NCBI GenBank assembly: GCA_950295325.1
Contig: OX485806.1
Coordinates: forward strand, 21,950,001 to 22,014,000
Reading direction: 5' to 3'
Source: Polytrichum commune
Taxonomy: Eukaryota > Streptophyta > Polytrichopsida > Polytrichales > Polytrichaceae
Length of the DNA: 64,000 nucleotides
The position numbers and the translations under genes are program-made. The notes under the pieces are model-generated. The model did not search any database. It was not told the origin of the DNA and saw only the letters and a list, made by a program, of their open reading frames with translations. This document shows, one piece after another, positions 11,065 to 22,978 of the stretch. Every line of letters starts with the position of its first letter. Position 1 is the stretch's first letter.

Positions 11065-11981
11065 TCATCGGTCCCAAGTCCTAAATCCGAGAGTGCATTG
11101 TAGGGCAATCCCTGCAATCGCAGCCGCTAAGGAGAGCATGGAAGTTGGGACCCGAGTTCTAAGGTGGATGCCACACGAGAGCCAGAGGAAGTTTCACAAC
11201 TTCTTCCAACATGGCACTTTGCTTTTGAAAAGTCTGTTTTTCCTTGTTTTTCTCCTTAAACTGTAGAATTCCAGGCACTAGTGCCCGGTAGTATTGAACT
11301 ACGTTTATTGTGCCATGTCACTCCACTTTATTGCCAAGTAGATCTCAACCCTAAACCCAAAGCAAAATCCAAAGCTAAAAAGTCATTGTTGCCACTCCCC
11401 ATACTTCCTCTCATGTGGCAACCACTTGCTCATTTGAACCAATGCTATTCATCCAACTCACTGCCGTTCCTCCCGTGTGGTTTGGGCCTAAGTCCCAAGT
11501 ATGACATGGATGCCTACGTGGCAACACTTTTCGGAGGCTCGGCTCAGCTCGGGACTTGTGTTGAGGGTTGGGTCGAGCAAAAAGGGTAGACCCACTTCGC
11601 AACACAAGTTCCAAGATTTTTGGTATAAAAATAATCAAGATTTTAGAGTTTTATAGAACCGTTTTGATGAGTTTTTTGAGGCTCGAAAGTTGGGATTCTG
11701 TCTTCATGTTGGGACTTGCTGACATGAGTGGGATTTGGGACTTGAGACCCCACGGTGGACCGGCCCTAAGCCCAAGGTGATTAATATCGATATAGCTATT
11801 GCAACCATTTGATGACCTTGTGCATTTGTTGCCTGTTTTTACCAAAGAGAGGACTTGGTAGTACATAAAAATACGCCCTCAGAAACCAAATCCATGGACG
11901 GATTTGGTTGCCAAGTTGACGAACAATATGAGCCCTCGACTCGAATTTGCCGCAAGGTCACCACGTGAAGACTACACTCAA
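11065..11981. other. Unassigned DNA, possibly an old TIR element
   Basis: GGTCCCAAGTCCTAAATCC at 11,070-11,088 and GGGATTTGGGACTTGAGACC at 11,729-11,748 are roughly inverted, which might mark the ends of an element of about 700 bp. A 102-residue frame inside (11,281-11,589) has no recognisable domain. I do not call an element. Confidence 0.3.
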
Positions 11982-12351
11982 TGTGATATTATTTAGAGTC
12001 CTATGGTATTTTATGTCACTGTGGTAACTTTTCGGATGACACTTCTTGTGAATAAGTGAACAAATAATGTCATGGATGGTGGATGCGTTCATCCATTGGT
12101 CAAAACCCTACCTTCTCTTGTCACCAACTTGTGATGAAATATCGACATGGATGATTGAAATTTGAATGAAAAATCATTTGGTAAGTGGCAGTAATTGCAA
12201 CACTGTGAATATATGATCCCAAAATAAAATTATGAGGAATGACAAATAATGTTGGGTTGGCATTTAGTGTTGGTGACACTGCACCGCAGTTTACAATTAG
12301 TATTGAGCAAGACAATTAGAATGGGTGACACTAACTATCATATTTAGTGTA
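11982..12351 (+). mobile_element. TIR element family B, copy 1 (MITE-like)
   Basis: A non-coding element of about 370 bp. Landmarks shared with the other family B copies are TATTTTATGTCACT, AACTTTTCGGATGACAC, TTGTCACCAACTTGTGATGA, GATTGAAATTTG and ATTGAGCAAGACAATTAG. The right end is TATTTAGTGTA. The left end has decayed (ATTATTTAGAG). Other copies lie near 19.6, 46.5, 48.0, 59.0 and 62.9 kb. Families A and B share the terminal TTTAGTGTAG motif, so they were probably moved by related transposases. Confidence 0.75.
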
Positions 12352-13667
12352 CTCGTCCTTGTGGATTTGACTTAAAGTTGGAGTTAGAGGACTTTGGAAG
12401 ATTCGGAATGGAAGTTCATTTTGATAAAAGTATGTAGGTTTTATATATTGTACGTGAGGAGCCCAACTACGGGTTGTAGCAAGGCATGCTTGTGTCACTT
12501 ACCGAGTCGGAAGCAACAAGGTAGGTAGCGCGAGCAACCCTACTACAGCTTGTATCCAGGCGACATGTGTAAGATATCAGACGTAGTGATGTCCATATCA
12601 CAAGGACGATGTGCTACAATGTATATTCGTCGTGTTCGTATCCAACGAGGACAAGACATGCCATCGCTACAGCCACAAACAGTTCATGTTATGCTGAAGA
12701 TATACATGTTTTTGTCTAAGTGAACCAATGTATTAAGTCATGAATATGCACATTTGGTCTTATTCGATAAGAGCCATTGCACTCCACATAATATTGTTAA
12801 GCCTTGTGCTCGCTCCACCCTTTAAATAAAAGTGCTACTATGTTGGAAACCTTGTTGCAACACCAAGACTTATGCCATCATTTTCTAAGAATCACAACAT
12901 GTTTATTCCCAGCCCTTGGGTCCTTGGCCATATTCTTCTCCCTCCTAGGATGAGGGAGCATGAGGCTTAGCTATGTTGAGTCATATGTTGAATTAAAGAT
13001 GTACACGATGGCATATTCAATTGACCTATTATATATGATGATTGTTTCTTGTAAGCTCTAATTCATGTCAATATCCCCACTACATGTTTGCCAACAATAT
13101 CTTGCAAGTTATAATCAATCGAACTACTACATTGACTCTTGCATCCTTTGGAGAGCATTTTTTGTTATCAATATTGTTGCATTGACACGAAAATGGCAGT
13201 CTCTATATTTCTCTTCATCTTCAAATCCACCACATACATTTGGTTATGTCCATCACTTATTAGGTTTGTAAAGTAATTGTGTGTGATAAATAATATGAAT
13301 AAAAATAACATCAATATTTCCATTTGTACCAAGGTGATTGGGAACCCATCCTTACCTTGGTCATGTTTTACCATGCATCTAGGTAGGGTTACTTCCTTCC
13401 TTTCGGAAGGTGGGTGATCTATACGTATAATGAGTTGGAGGGGCATTGTTTTATTAATTTTGGTTGGGGGTGCTTTCTTGGGGGGGGGGGGGGCTCTATT
13501 GGTTTTTCTTGATTGTCAAAAAAAAATTTATAATTTTAGGTATTAGGTATGTGAGGTATTTGACATCGGTTTGATGGATGTGTTTAATGAGTTTACTCCA
13601 CTTTTACATATTTCATGGTTTTCTAGTGCTACTATTAATTGTTTGTGGAAAGTGCCATGTACTCATG
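12352..13667. other. Unassigned DNA with a G-run
   Basis: I recognise no gene or repeat. There is a G14 run at 13,480-13,493. The sequence just before 13,668 becomes G/T-rich on the plus strand, as expected for the end of the adjacent minus-strand LINE. Confidence 0.45.
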
Positions 13668-15702
13668 CTATGACGGTGATGAGGGGGGTTGACATTCCAT
13701 TTGGCAACTTTTTAGTGTTTGGATGAGGGGGTTATATTTGTTGGATTTTTCTCGTATGGCAATGTTAGGGAGTATGTCATGCCAATAAGTGAATTCAATG
13801 AGTTGTATGGTGTTTGGGGGGGGGGGGGGGGGGTTGGGGTTATGGGTGTTGGCAATCAGTTGGGGTACCAAGGATACATAGAATGTCGGGGCTCGACCGA
13901 GTTGGGCAACTGGATGGGTCGGTGGGACATGTGCACTATAGTCACCATTATAGGATTGTGATGTCTTGGGGCAAGGAGTGTTGGTTTCATGTGTTTACGT
14001 GTATAGTATCTTGTGTGTTTGTTGGTTTGAAGTGTATGGGTTATTTGATGAACGGCTTGGTTATGTCAAGCTATGCTTAGGCCTTTTATGTGCGGGTTTG
14101 TGCATGTGGATAGTAGGTGTGGCACTTGTCAATTTCGTGATTGGGGCATATTGTGTAATTTGGGTTTGGTTGGGTGATTGGCCAAAAGGTGATTCCCCAT
14201 GTATTGGGCATCTTGGAATTTTAGTGTTTGTGTTATTTGTGCATATGATATACCTTTGGCTTTCCAAAAGTGGTTTGATAGTTTGTGTTGAATTTGTTCA
14301 TTAGGGACCCATTTGTCAACGTATGTGATTTTGTTGTTCGTGTTGTTAAGTTCTTGTTCTCAGTGGAATTTGTTTATGTATGTTTGTAGATTGTGTATTT
14401 CTCCTTTGTGTTTGCCGGTCATGACTCTGTTGAGCCAGTATGATATTGTGGCTTTCGGAGTTGTGCGCCATATTTTTTGTGAATTTGACTTTGTAGTCTA
14501 TGGGTGTGCTTTGGACGAGGTTGGTTTCCACATGCACGTTTTATAATTCTAATATGTTGTGTGTGAGGTTTGTTGATTTCATTGGGGGGGGGGGGTCTTT
14601 GGTTGTGGATACATATTGTAGATGTATATTGGCTCTCATGTTGGTGTAGGTATTTGGGCCATTTGGATGTGGGATTGTATTCTATGGTGTGTGGCAGGAC
14701 GGTAATCACTATGTGCATGTCACTATGTATTGTTTTGGGTATGTGTTCTTAGTGGTGACATATAAGTATGGTGATCGTACCAGGGTCTCCCTTGGTTGCC
14801 ATTCTTACCCGGTGGATGGCTTTTGTTGTGGAGCTTTGGTATGGTGGGTGAGCTAGGCAAGTACATGCCCATTTTGATGATTTTGTTAGTCCACTTGAGC
14901 CAACACAATAGGTTGTGGGTGTATGGTAAGTTGTAATTCATGAGTTGGACACATGAGGGGCAAGGAGTAGTATGAGTGTGTTAATTGGGAGGCATAAATT
15001 ATTGTGGTTGTTGTTGATGGGTGGAGGATTTGGTGGTTGTTGATGGGGTTATGTTTTTTGGGTTTTTTCTTAAAGAGAGTTGTGATGTAATGTTGGGTGA
15101 GCCACATGATTTTAGTGGTGAAGTCTTGTTGGGGTGGTTGTAGGAAGTTGGTCATATGGTGTGTTTAATTATGGGTGAACCTATCCCACATCCATTGGAA
15201 TCTCAAGGATGGGATGATGGTAATGTAAGCTCATGTGTGATTGAATATGTTGGAGTTGGGTCTTCTTATATGTATGTTGGGTTTGGATGCTATGATGTTG
15301 TTATCCAAGTTGCAATATCTGATAGTTAAGGTTAGGTGCATTCCCTTAATGGGGAGTTGAATGAATTTTCGGCCTTTGGATTGGGAGAAGTCGATGCATG
15401 AGTTGTAAGTTGTAAGTTTTTTTTTTCCCTTGTAAATGTTTTGTGCGAATTTGTTGAGTAGGAGAAGGTTGTGGTCCAAAGATATGTTGTTTGTGTGGAA
15501 TAGCTAGGATTCTTCCACCCATTTGTTGGTTGCATGGGGTGTTGTATTCCATTGACATATGTGGGAATTTTTGGCGCCTTGGGCTCCCCATTTATCTTTT
15601 AGGTGGTGGTTTTGGTGTGGATGGTGGCTTGAAGCTATCTCAACTGACCATTGTGTATGACCTAACATTTGATTTGCTAACAAGCTTTGCACATTGCTCA
15701 CA
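13668..15702 (-). mobile_element. Degenerate LINE (non-LTR retrotransposon), C-terminal part
   Basis: On the minus strand a conserved LINE tail can be read: an SSPDILCIL-like block near 13,880 followed by IQLIEFTYWHDILPNIAI and KYNPLIQTLKSCQ at 13,680-13,808. The same tail appears in decayed form at the end of the plus-strand LINE near 52.4 kb (VPFIES, KELTPLK). Upstream parts (14.1-15.7 kb) are short frames with the same C- and A-rich sense strand but no motif I can place. Many stops and frameshifts show that it is dead. Plus-strand G-runs (G18 at 13,816-13,833) reflect C-runs in the element's sense strand. Confidence 0.65.
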
Positions 15703-15960
15703 AATATGTTATGTGGACCTTCATGTGGTTATTCTTCCCAATAGGACACTATATTGGAGTAGTATATGGCAAGGTTTGTAGTTAAGAATGGGCACTGAAA
15801 CGGCATGTGTCATGACGAGTTTGGAGTGCATGATTAAATTATGTCAACTATTCTAGGTTTAACATATAACATAATGGTGAGGATCAAAGAACGATCACCA
15901 AAACGACATGTATTTGAAAGAGATTGGACTACATGCTCAAAACACACTCCTCGTTATAAA
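15703..15960 (+). mobile_element. TIR element family H, copy 2 (rearranged)
   Basis: It contains GGTTTGTAGTTAAGAATGGG and a CGGCATGTGTCATGACGAG block. A second, related block follows (ACGACATGTATTTGAAAGAG ATTGGACTACATG). The core therefore seems to be present twice, as two overlapping or tandem family H fragments. Confidence 0.5.
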
Positions 15961-16741
15961 CACAAGAGTCAACATAAATTGGGCCTAGATGACCACTTAG
16001 TTAACATGGTAATCTTAACTTTGATATTGCATAAGATAATCATATGAGCTCCAAGATTAATGAGGCGAAGGACTATGGCCACGATTTGGATTTGCTACTC
16101 AACCCACACTAATTGCATGTGGGTATCCAAAAAGAAGTGGGTGCAGGGAGAAAAGTGTCCAAACAACACACCTCTACCTTAGGATTAAATTGAAAGAAAG
16201 TAATAGCACAAGTTCAAGTGGCTTTGTCTGCTACAATGGCACGAGTTTGTGTCTGACCTTAGCAAAGCTTAGCCACACTTCCAAGTTCCTGGTGTTGATT
16301 TTGAAGTTGTTGCACCTGTCCATTAATTACTGGCCACTTTAGCATACTTAAATTAATGTTTAACCCTCTTCACATCTTCAAGCTACGATAGAGTTTAACG
16401 TGGGTTTATCTTTGAGAAAACTTTTAATTAAGAGTACGTTAGCTCGTAAATGTATTGGAGCCTAATTTGAAAGTTGGGTGAAACTTTTGAGGTTTCTTTT
16501 TTCCACCTTAATCAAAAAGTTTGAGAAGATTTTAAGATTCAAAATAGGATATGCGCACGGTATCCATTGTCCTACATCCCAAATCACCTATGTAACGTTA
16601 GCTTAACCCACCCATCCTAGTAGGACAAGCTAGAAAGCTGACTTTGAAAGCCCGACACCCCTCTTTGTGTATGGTAACTTAAGCATTAAGTAAACCTGGG
16701 CAACTTTATGTAAATGCTCATAAACTCAAGGTTTGGGACTA

Positions 16742-17246
16742 AGGGCCACTTCACACTCGAGCCAACAACAGTGACCATGGAATCGTGAGAGCCCAAGAGA
16801 AAGTTTCCAAAGGTTGTCCAAGACACCTCCAAAATCATGTAGTGTGGTCACGGATCCTCAAGTGTAGTGTGAAGTCATATGTGACCACACCCTCAACCAA
16901 ATGCTATTGCAATGAATTTCTATTCACGTGGGTCCTCACCCATGATAAAATAGAATAAAATCAACGGTTGTGAGCGTTCAGAGTGCCATGGTCTCCCGGT
17001 TTTGTGTTAGGCCTACCTCCAAGAGGTGGCTTTTGAAAATAATCCTAGTGACCATGAAACATGATCCATTCGATGCCATGTAGGAGTCCATGTAGACTTT
17101 ACATCCATCTTGCATTCACATATATGCTCCGTTGGTCCCTCAAGCATGGTGTGAAGCAAACTTGGACCGACCCCGCCTTTTCCACCAATGAGAGTGCTTG
17201 AAGTGTATTGGTCACAAGCCCTCAGCCTCGTGTGTGAAGTGGCCCT
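16742..17246 (+). mobile_element. TIR element family D, copy 1
   Basis: About 505 bp with inverted ends AGGGCCACTTCACAC and GTGTGAAGTGGCCCT. It is non-coding. An inverted copy lies at 18,061-18,583 and a shorter copy at 25,886-26,223. Internal landmarks are CTACCTCCAAGAGGTGG, TTACATCCATCTTGCATTC and TTTTCCACCAATGAGAG. Confidence 0.8.
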
Positions 17247-17251
17247 AAATT

Positions 17252-17813
17252 AGGCCTCCTAAAAAGTAGCACATGCCACCCTTTGCCACTTTAAGCTTAA
17301 AAGTGGCACATCATGCGAATCAAAAGTGGCATCGATGAATTTAATGTTTTGCTTGCGCTCAAATTTTGGTTAGGCGACTGTGTTGCTTGCTATGGAAGAT
17401 ACCCTCCAATGCCATGTTGGTGAGCAAAGTTCAATCCGTGTTCTTCTCCCATTTGAGAATGGGACACTAATGAAATAAAAAACCAAACCATGCCCCAAAA
17501 AACTGCAACCGAAATTGGGTGCAATTATTTTGACCAGCCTAATCTATAGTCGCCAAACAACTACAAATTTTTATTTTTTCTTCTGCAACTGTATTTTTGG
17601 GCGTGTAATATACCGTTGGAAAGGTCTTAAGAAGATCTTTCGAACGGTACATTACACACCCCCAAATTTCTAAAATTTCAATTTCCAAACCAAAACCAGC
17701 AGCGCACACACACACACACCAAGTGCGATAAAATCAAAAGTGATACTTCATAAAACTTAAAAGTGACACAAGATGACACTATGATGGGCATTTGCCACTT
17801 GTTAGGAGGCATG
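17252..17813 (+). mobile_element. TIR element family F with an internal family E fragment
   Basis: The ends are imperfect inverted repeats: GGCCTCCTAAAAAGTAGCAC on the left, and GTGCCACTTGTTAGGAGGC-like sequence on the right (17,790-17,810). Both ends are followed inward by AAAAGTGGCA / AAAAGTGACA blocks. Between about 17,490 and 17,720 it contains sequence related to element E at 46,950-47,277 (GTAATATACCG, CACCCCCAAATTTCTAAAATTTC). No transposase is visible. A CA microsatellite lies at about 17,704-17,720. Confidence 0.6.
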
Positions 17814-17860
17814 CCCTAAACCCATGGTTTCATCTGCTTTACTTTACGCATAACTCCGGT

Positions 17861-18060
17861 CTATCGTGTCGTGTCTTTTTCCTTTTTCATCCGGCCCCTT
17901 GCAAAATGGGGTCATCAGTAATCTCACCACTGGCACTCCCCACTACTAACATAACCAGTTATTCATGTGTCTTCATTGACACCCGTGGATTTAATTGGGT
18001 GGTTGTTGTTCTCATCAGTTTTTGTTGCTTCCTTCATTCCGCTTATATATTGTCCTCCTC
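17861..18060. other. Spacer between elements
   Basis: I see no gene. The frame across 17,792-18,289 runs through family D sequence and is not a gene. Confidence 0.4.
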
Positions 18061-18583
18061 AGGGCCACTTCACACGAGAGCCCGTGACCATTACACTTCA
18101 AGCACTCTCATTGGTGGAAAAGGCAGAGCCGGTCCAAGTTCGTTGCTTCACACTACGCTTGAGGGACCAACGGAGCATATATGTGAATGCAAGATGGATG
18201 TAAAGTCTACATGTATTCCTACATGGCATCAAATGGATCATGTTTCATGGTCACTTGGACTATTCTCAATAAACGGCTCTTGGAAGTAGACTTAACACAA
18301 AACCAGGATACCAGGATACCATAACACTATGAACGCTCACAACCGTTGATTAATTTTATTTTATCATGTGTGAGGGTCCACATGAATAGAAACCCATTGA
18401 AATAGCATGTGTTTATTGAGGGCATGGTCACACATGGCTTCACACCACACTTGAGGGTCCGTGACCACACTACAAGATGTTGGAGGTGTGTTTGGGACGA
18501 TGGCCTTTGGACACTCACTTTCTTTTGGGCTCTCACAATTTCACGGTCACGGCTCTTGGCTCGTGTGTGAAGCCAATGACCCT
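18061..18583 (-). mobile_element. TIR element family D, copy 2 (inverted)
   Basis: A full-length reverse-oriented relative of copy 1. It begins AGGGCCACTTCACAC and ends near GTGTGAAGCCAATGACCCT. With copy 1 it makes an inverted pair with arms of about 500 bp and a spacer of about 0.8 kb, which could fold into a long hairpin. Confidence 0.75.
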
Positions 18584-18889
18584 TAGTCACTTTCTGGCCT
18601 TGGCCTTGGCCTCCTTCGCCAGACTTGCCAACTAACATAACACGCTGTCTGTTAGTGTGGTTTCGAAGTCATTGCCAACGAGCCCACACGTGAGTTGCCG
18701 TTTAACTTAGTTAACTACTGCACCGAACGAACGTCCCATTTTTTTAAAGGACTTGGTGCAACTCTTCAATCATTTGGCATCCACCAACGTGGGAGGGAAA
18801 ATTTTATTAGATAAAGTTCATAGACCGCTTACCAATGCTTCCTTAGGTTGGGCCCACTTTCATGTAAAGAGAGAGGAGAGATATATTTT
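18584..18889. other. Unassigned spacer
   Basis: I see no gene or second copy in this stretch. Confidence 0.4.
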
Positions 18890-19431
18890 GTTACCGGTTA
18901 ATATAGTTAATGCCCCCTCTCCACTTGACATTAGCAAATAACCAAAGACTTCCTTAAAACCCGGGTAAAGCTCCCTCGATTATAGCGGACACGTCCAGCT
19001 ATCCCAATGCACCTACAAGAACTTGCTCCGGAGATTTCCAAGTAGGTTTTAGTTAAGTAGCTTTCACACATGTTCATTGCTTTATCCACCAACCAATGAA
19101 TGTTGGATAGTTTTTGTCCCGTCCCCAAATGCCTTAATACTTACCATTGGTTTTTGTTAATGGAGCTCCTCGTGCCCTCATAGCTAAGACTAAAAAGCAA
19201 CCAATCACAAGAGCGGGAGGCCACACTTTTAGAAGTCCTACATTCTTGCCTCATGTCTAGGTACCGATGGGAGGGTCGGTAGTTTTAGCTTAAAACCTCC
19301 ACTTTTAAGCCATGCCACATCATTTGCCAACTAGGCTCGGCACTAGATAATGTCGATGGTGTGAACACTCATTTTTAAGAACCCACTTTTAGGCTTAGCT
19401 AATGTCAAGTGGGGAGGGGGCATAAGGTAAC
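18890..19431. mobile_element. TIR element family I (single copy seen)
   Basis: The ends are inverted: GTTACC...ATGCCCCCTCTCCACTTGAC at 18,890-18,930, and the near-exact reverse complement GTCAAGTGGGGAGGGGGCAT ending in GGTAAC at 19,404-19,430. The interior of about 540 bp has no coding capacity. It is probably a non-autonomous DNA transposon. Confidence 0.65.
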
Positions 19432-19557
19432 TTACACTACGGGAATCGCAGTTCATTAGCATTGGTTTTCTTTTTCACTAGATGTTTTAAAGATCTACTA
19501 AAGCAGTAGATTTCCATTCCATATTCATAGATTTCAAGCCCGTCCAGTGGAAGATAT

Positions 19558-19910
19558 CTACACTAGATATTATAGTTAGTTAGTGTCATACGGTATTTTA
19601 TGTCATTGTGGTGACTCTTCTAATAACACTTCATAGACAAGTTTACAAATATTGTCATCTCAACTTACTTTTAGTTCATCCATTTTCCAAAACCATATAT
19701 GCTTTTCATGGTTCAATGTGCAGTTGGATGCTCTTGCTTGCCCACTCTTATATGGCATAATGCATGAAACCCATGCCAACTGTTGAAACGAGGTTTGATA
19801 TATTTTGCATCTCAACATTCATGTAGTCAATTATTGTCATGAATGATTCAAAGTTGGATGAAAATTCACTTAACTAAGTGACCATATTTTGATGTTGTCA
19901 CTTAGAGTAG
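19558..19910 (+). mobile_element. TIR element family B, copy 2 (diverged)
   Basis: The left end is CTACACTAGATATTATAGTTA and the right end TTAGAGTAG. Internally, GTATTTTATGTCATTGTGGT, ATGAATGATTCAAAGTTGGATG and other blocks match family B in order. It is one of the more diverged copies. Confidence 0.65.
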
Positions 19911-21273
19911 TTTGATTTATTTATTATCTTTAAGTGATCATACAAGCTCTCCTCTCCCAATTGTATGGAGGATCAGGCCTAGAGAGACGCCCATAATCTT
20001 GTTAGCACAAATCCCAATCTTGTTAAGATACATGTTTTTATGGGGTGTTCATTCATAACAACAAAACTTGTTGTAACATGTTAGTATGCTATATACCATA
20101 TGCATGGCAAATATATAAGGTGTTCAATTAAGAAGAGTAGTGTCAATCTTATATGGTCCACACGCTTTAAGGTACAATGGCCTTATTCGGTTAATTATCT
20201 CAATTGCTTATTGGACACGTATATTTGACTGGTGTGTGGTATCATGGTATTATGGCTAGGTTAGATAGAAGAACAAACCCAACATGACGTTGCTTATAAG
20301 AGATTGAACTAAGTGCTCAAACTTTAGCAAACGTGCTAGACCCAATGACCAACACGATTGAAGGGGGATGTAGGTATTCAATAAAAGAATCAACGACAAA
20401 TGCATTTTCATAATCATAACCAAATCAAAGGAGATCCAAATTTCAATCCGGTTTTTTGTTGGTGCTTCATCATAGATTTGCTAATGCAACACAAGTTTTC
20501 TTGCTTTAATTTGATCAATATAGTTAGAGAATATGAATAATGAACTGAAAAAACACCCACATGCCTTAGTTGGTAATGAGTTAATCTCAAGTTTATGGCA
20601 ACTGACCTTAAGTAAAGGTTACGAGGCCTTCAAGTAACACTTGATTCCTTTTGGCAACACATATTTTTAATCCTTGGGCCATCAACGAGTGGGTGTAACG
20701 GTGCCATCAACTAAGTTATCGTCAAAAGCGATTAATCATATGTGGCATTAAGTATAAAATAATTCGCCCATTTGTAATAGTGGTGTAAGAAGAATGCAAG
20801 AACACCCTTAGAAGCTAGAGCACCAACTTTGCCAAATCACAATGGCTAATGGGGCATCTATCCGCTCAACAAGGCAATGTAAGAAGTGATTCAAAAAAGG
20901 GGGACAAAAACTTCATTTAATAAAAGATCCTCACCTGCAATAAGGTTGCTTTCGTGGTGAGTCTCACCCAACAATCCAACATCAATAGACCCACCCCCTC
21001 AACTGACAATAACAAGCTCATTCCTTAATGTGACTTTGATTTTTTTTGTAGGTTGCATATGATTTTTTTTTTGGGTTTTATAGGAAAAAAATCCCCTTGT
21101 AGACTCTGCATGGATCCACTGATTTGTGGAATTTTTTTGAAAAAAATCCAAGCTACTTAACCTTCATGAAAAAGAAAAAGTTTCCTAAAATATCACTTCA
21201 AGGCCAAAGTACCTCATTGTCTTATAAATTTTCTGAAGTTGATTATGAACAATGCATGGGAGAGAACTAACCA
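19911..21273. other. Unassigned DNA with a family H fragment
   Basis: At about 20,168-20,350 there is a diverged family H fragment: AAGGTACAATGGCC, then TTGGACACGTATATTTGACTGG. The rest holds short frames only and no recognisable gene. Confidence 0.45.
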
Positions 21274-21974
21274 CTACACTAATATATGATAATTAGTGTT
21301 TGATAATATTTTATGTTGTCACCACCCAACCATGCTCAACACCAATTTCCAATTCCTTGACAATTAATGCTAGAAGATATCCTAGAAGATATGTTGGAAT
21401 TCTCCTTTTATCATTGTTATTCTTTTTTAATATCCTTACTAACACTAAATTCAAACATGTAACTTCCACATATCACCACAGTTGATATTTATTGTTTGAA
21501 TTTACATTTAGTGTTACTTACTTTCACAAGGTTATTGACATTTAGTGTATGCATCTTTAAAGAAAGAGAAACTCCGGTCCCTTTTAACAAGGGGCCGGCG
21601 TGAATAAAGTGTCCATTCGTAATGCCAATGAACCCGATGGCCACTGGACAAGGGGACACTGGGACAATACTACTCTCCCCTTTCGAGGATGGACACTATA
21701 GTGACACACTATACTAGTTCCTAGCTAGCCACTAGTGCCTTGAAGATACCGGACATGGTATCCCCCCAAAGGGCTTTGAGGTACCCATACAACAAGGTCC
21801 AAGGACCCCCCACCATAGTTGGGTGGACTAAGGTGGTGAGCACCACGCCGGCATGGGGAATAGAACCCACAACCTCCTCATTGGGGGCCATGAGCCTAAC
21901 CACCAAGCCAAGGCCCGTGGTGCCTATGCATCTTTACTTAATGTATCAAACACTAAATATCTTTTTTAGTGTAG
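21274..21974 (+). mobile_element. TIR element family A, copy 2, interrupted by a SINE
   Basis: The left part (21,274-21,559) and right part (21,925-21,974) together make one family A element with ends CTACACTAATATATG and TTTAGTGTAG. Internal blocks match copy 1 closely (TGCTAGAAGATATCCTAGAAG, TCCTTACTAACACTAAATTC). A 365-bp SINE inserted after TATGCATCTTTA duplicated those 12 bp. The TIR element is therefore older than the SINE insertion. Confidence 0.85.
21560..21924 (-). mobile_element. tRNA-derived SINE, copy 1, with 12-bp TSD
   Basis: On the minus strand the head reads CTTGGCTTGGTGGTTAGG, close to a pol III A box. About 40 bp later comes GTGGGTTCTATTCCCC, close to the B box GGTTCGANNCC. 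This is the hallmark of a tRNA-derived SINE. The tail is TTTCTCTTTCTTT. The flanks carry a perfect target-site duplication TATGCATCTTTA (21,548-21,559 and 21,925-21,936). A second copy is at 29,591-29,952. SINEs are copied by a partner LINE. Which LINE serves this one cannot be told from the tail alone. Confidence 0.85.
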
Positions 21975-22004
21975 TTGCAAATGAACTAATTGAGTTTGAG
22001 AGAT

Positions 22005-22136
22005 AACAAATTGAACTTTGAGACTTCATGAAAACTACCAATTGTTTTAGATGGGTATCAAACTAATATAGAAAAACCAAAAGATCGCAACATGTAACCG
22101 GTTGGACTTGGAAACACTCGAATTACAACCGATTAT
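22005..22136 (+). repeat. Dispersed repeat C, copy 3
   Basis: Opposite orientation to copies 1 and 2. Blocks are TGAACTAATTGAGTTTGAGA, CATGTAACCGGTTGGACTTG and GGAAACACTCG. It starts about 30 bp after family A copy 2. Confidence 0.6.
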
Positions 22137-22978
22137 GACCCTTGGTTTCTCTTCAATGGGAAACGGGAGTGAGAAGAGGACATTCATTAGCCATACTTAG
22201 TCAAAGAAGTCGTGAGATTGACAATATTCATGGCTTCAAAATCAACTTTGAGCACATCAAGAATGTGTTGCGAGACATATAACTTAGTTAACTTAATGAC
22301 GCTCCTCCTTCCCAACTCATAGGTGCTTGATGGAAAGGGACTCCTTCTTCTCGTGTGTTTCTATGGCCAAGTGAAAATGGAACGTTGATGTTGCCTTGTT
22401 AATACCAAAAGCAAAAACAAAACAAAAAATATATCGATTGTTTCACTAGATGTGAACATGAGTACGTTATCTTTATACCCCATTTTGTTCACATCACTTC
22501 TCCACGTATTTAGATATCGTGGTTTTACGGTAAATTTTCATGCATTGGGTTGATATCATCAAAGTTTTGAGAGTCAACATGTGTGGAATAAGAGGGTCTA
22601 CACATGAAATATTTGTTATGTTATCAAATATGCAAGTTGGAATGTGTTGGTTTTCGCATTTATCCAATGTGGATGAATGGATTTATTGAACTTTCTATCT
22701 TGGTATTCTAAAAAATGAAAGCAACTCCTGAAAAACATGGAGGCAAAGTTTTAAATAGAGTTTATTCTATCTTACTTATTTCCTAAAAGATTAAAAGTTT
22801 GGACACTTATTTGATGATTTTATAGTGACTAAGTGTACCACCAAGTCATTGAGGTGTTGTGAATAAAGGGCGTGTGGTCGTGAGCAGACCACATCCAAGC
22901 CATCCGTTCTCAAAAGCCCCATCCTACAATGCATAGAATCATTCGGGCAGCCCGAACACGATTTTGATGGATGAAGTT
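22137..22978. other. Unassigned intergenic DNA
   Basis: No gene, RNA or repeated sequence recognised. Confidence 0.4.

Larger units (their letters stand above)
16437..17860 (+). repeat. Dispersed repeat G, split by nested TIR elements
   Basis: 16,437-16,741 matches 36,304-36,600, and the match resumes at 17,814-17,860 (CTAAACCCATGGTTT). Shared blocks include ACCCACCCATCCTA, CTCTTTGTGTA and AAACCTGGG. The related locus at 36.6 kb reads straight through GACTAAACCCATGG, so the 1.07 kb between 16,742 and 17,813 was inserted later. The insertion consists of element D (copy 1) and element F, the latter with an E fragment inside. Flanking CTA on both sides of the whole block could be a 3-bp target-site duplication. 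Confidence 0.65.
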
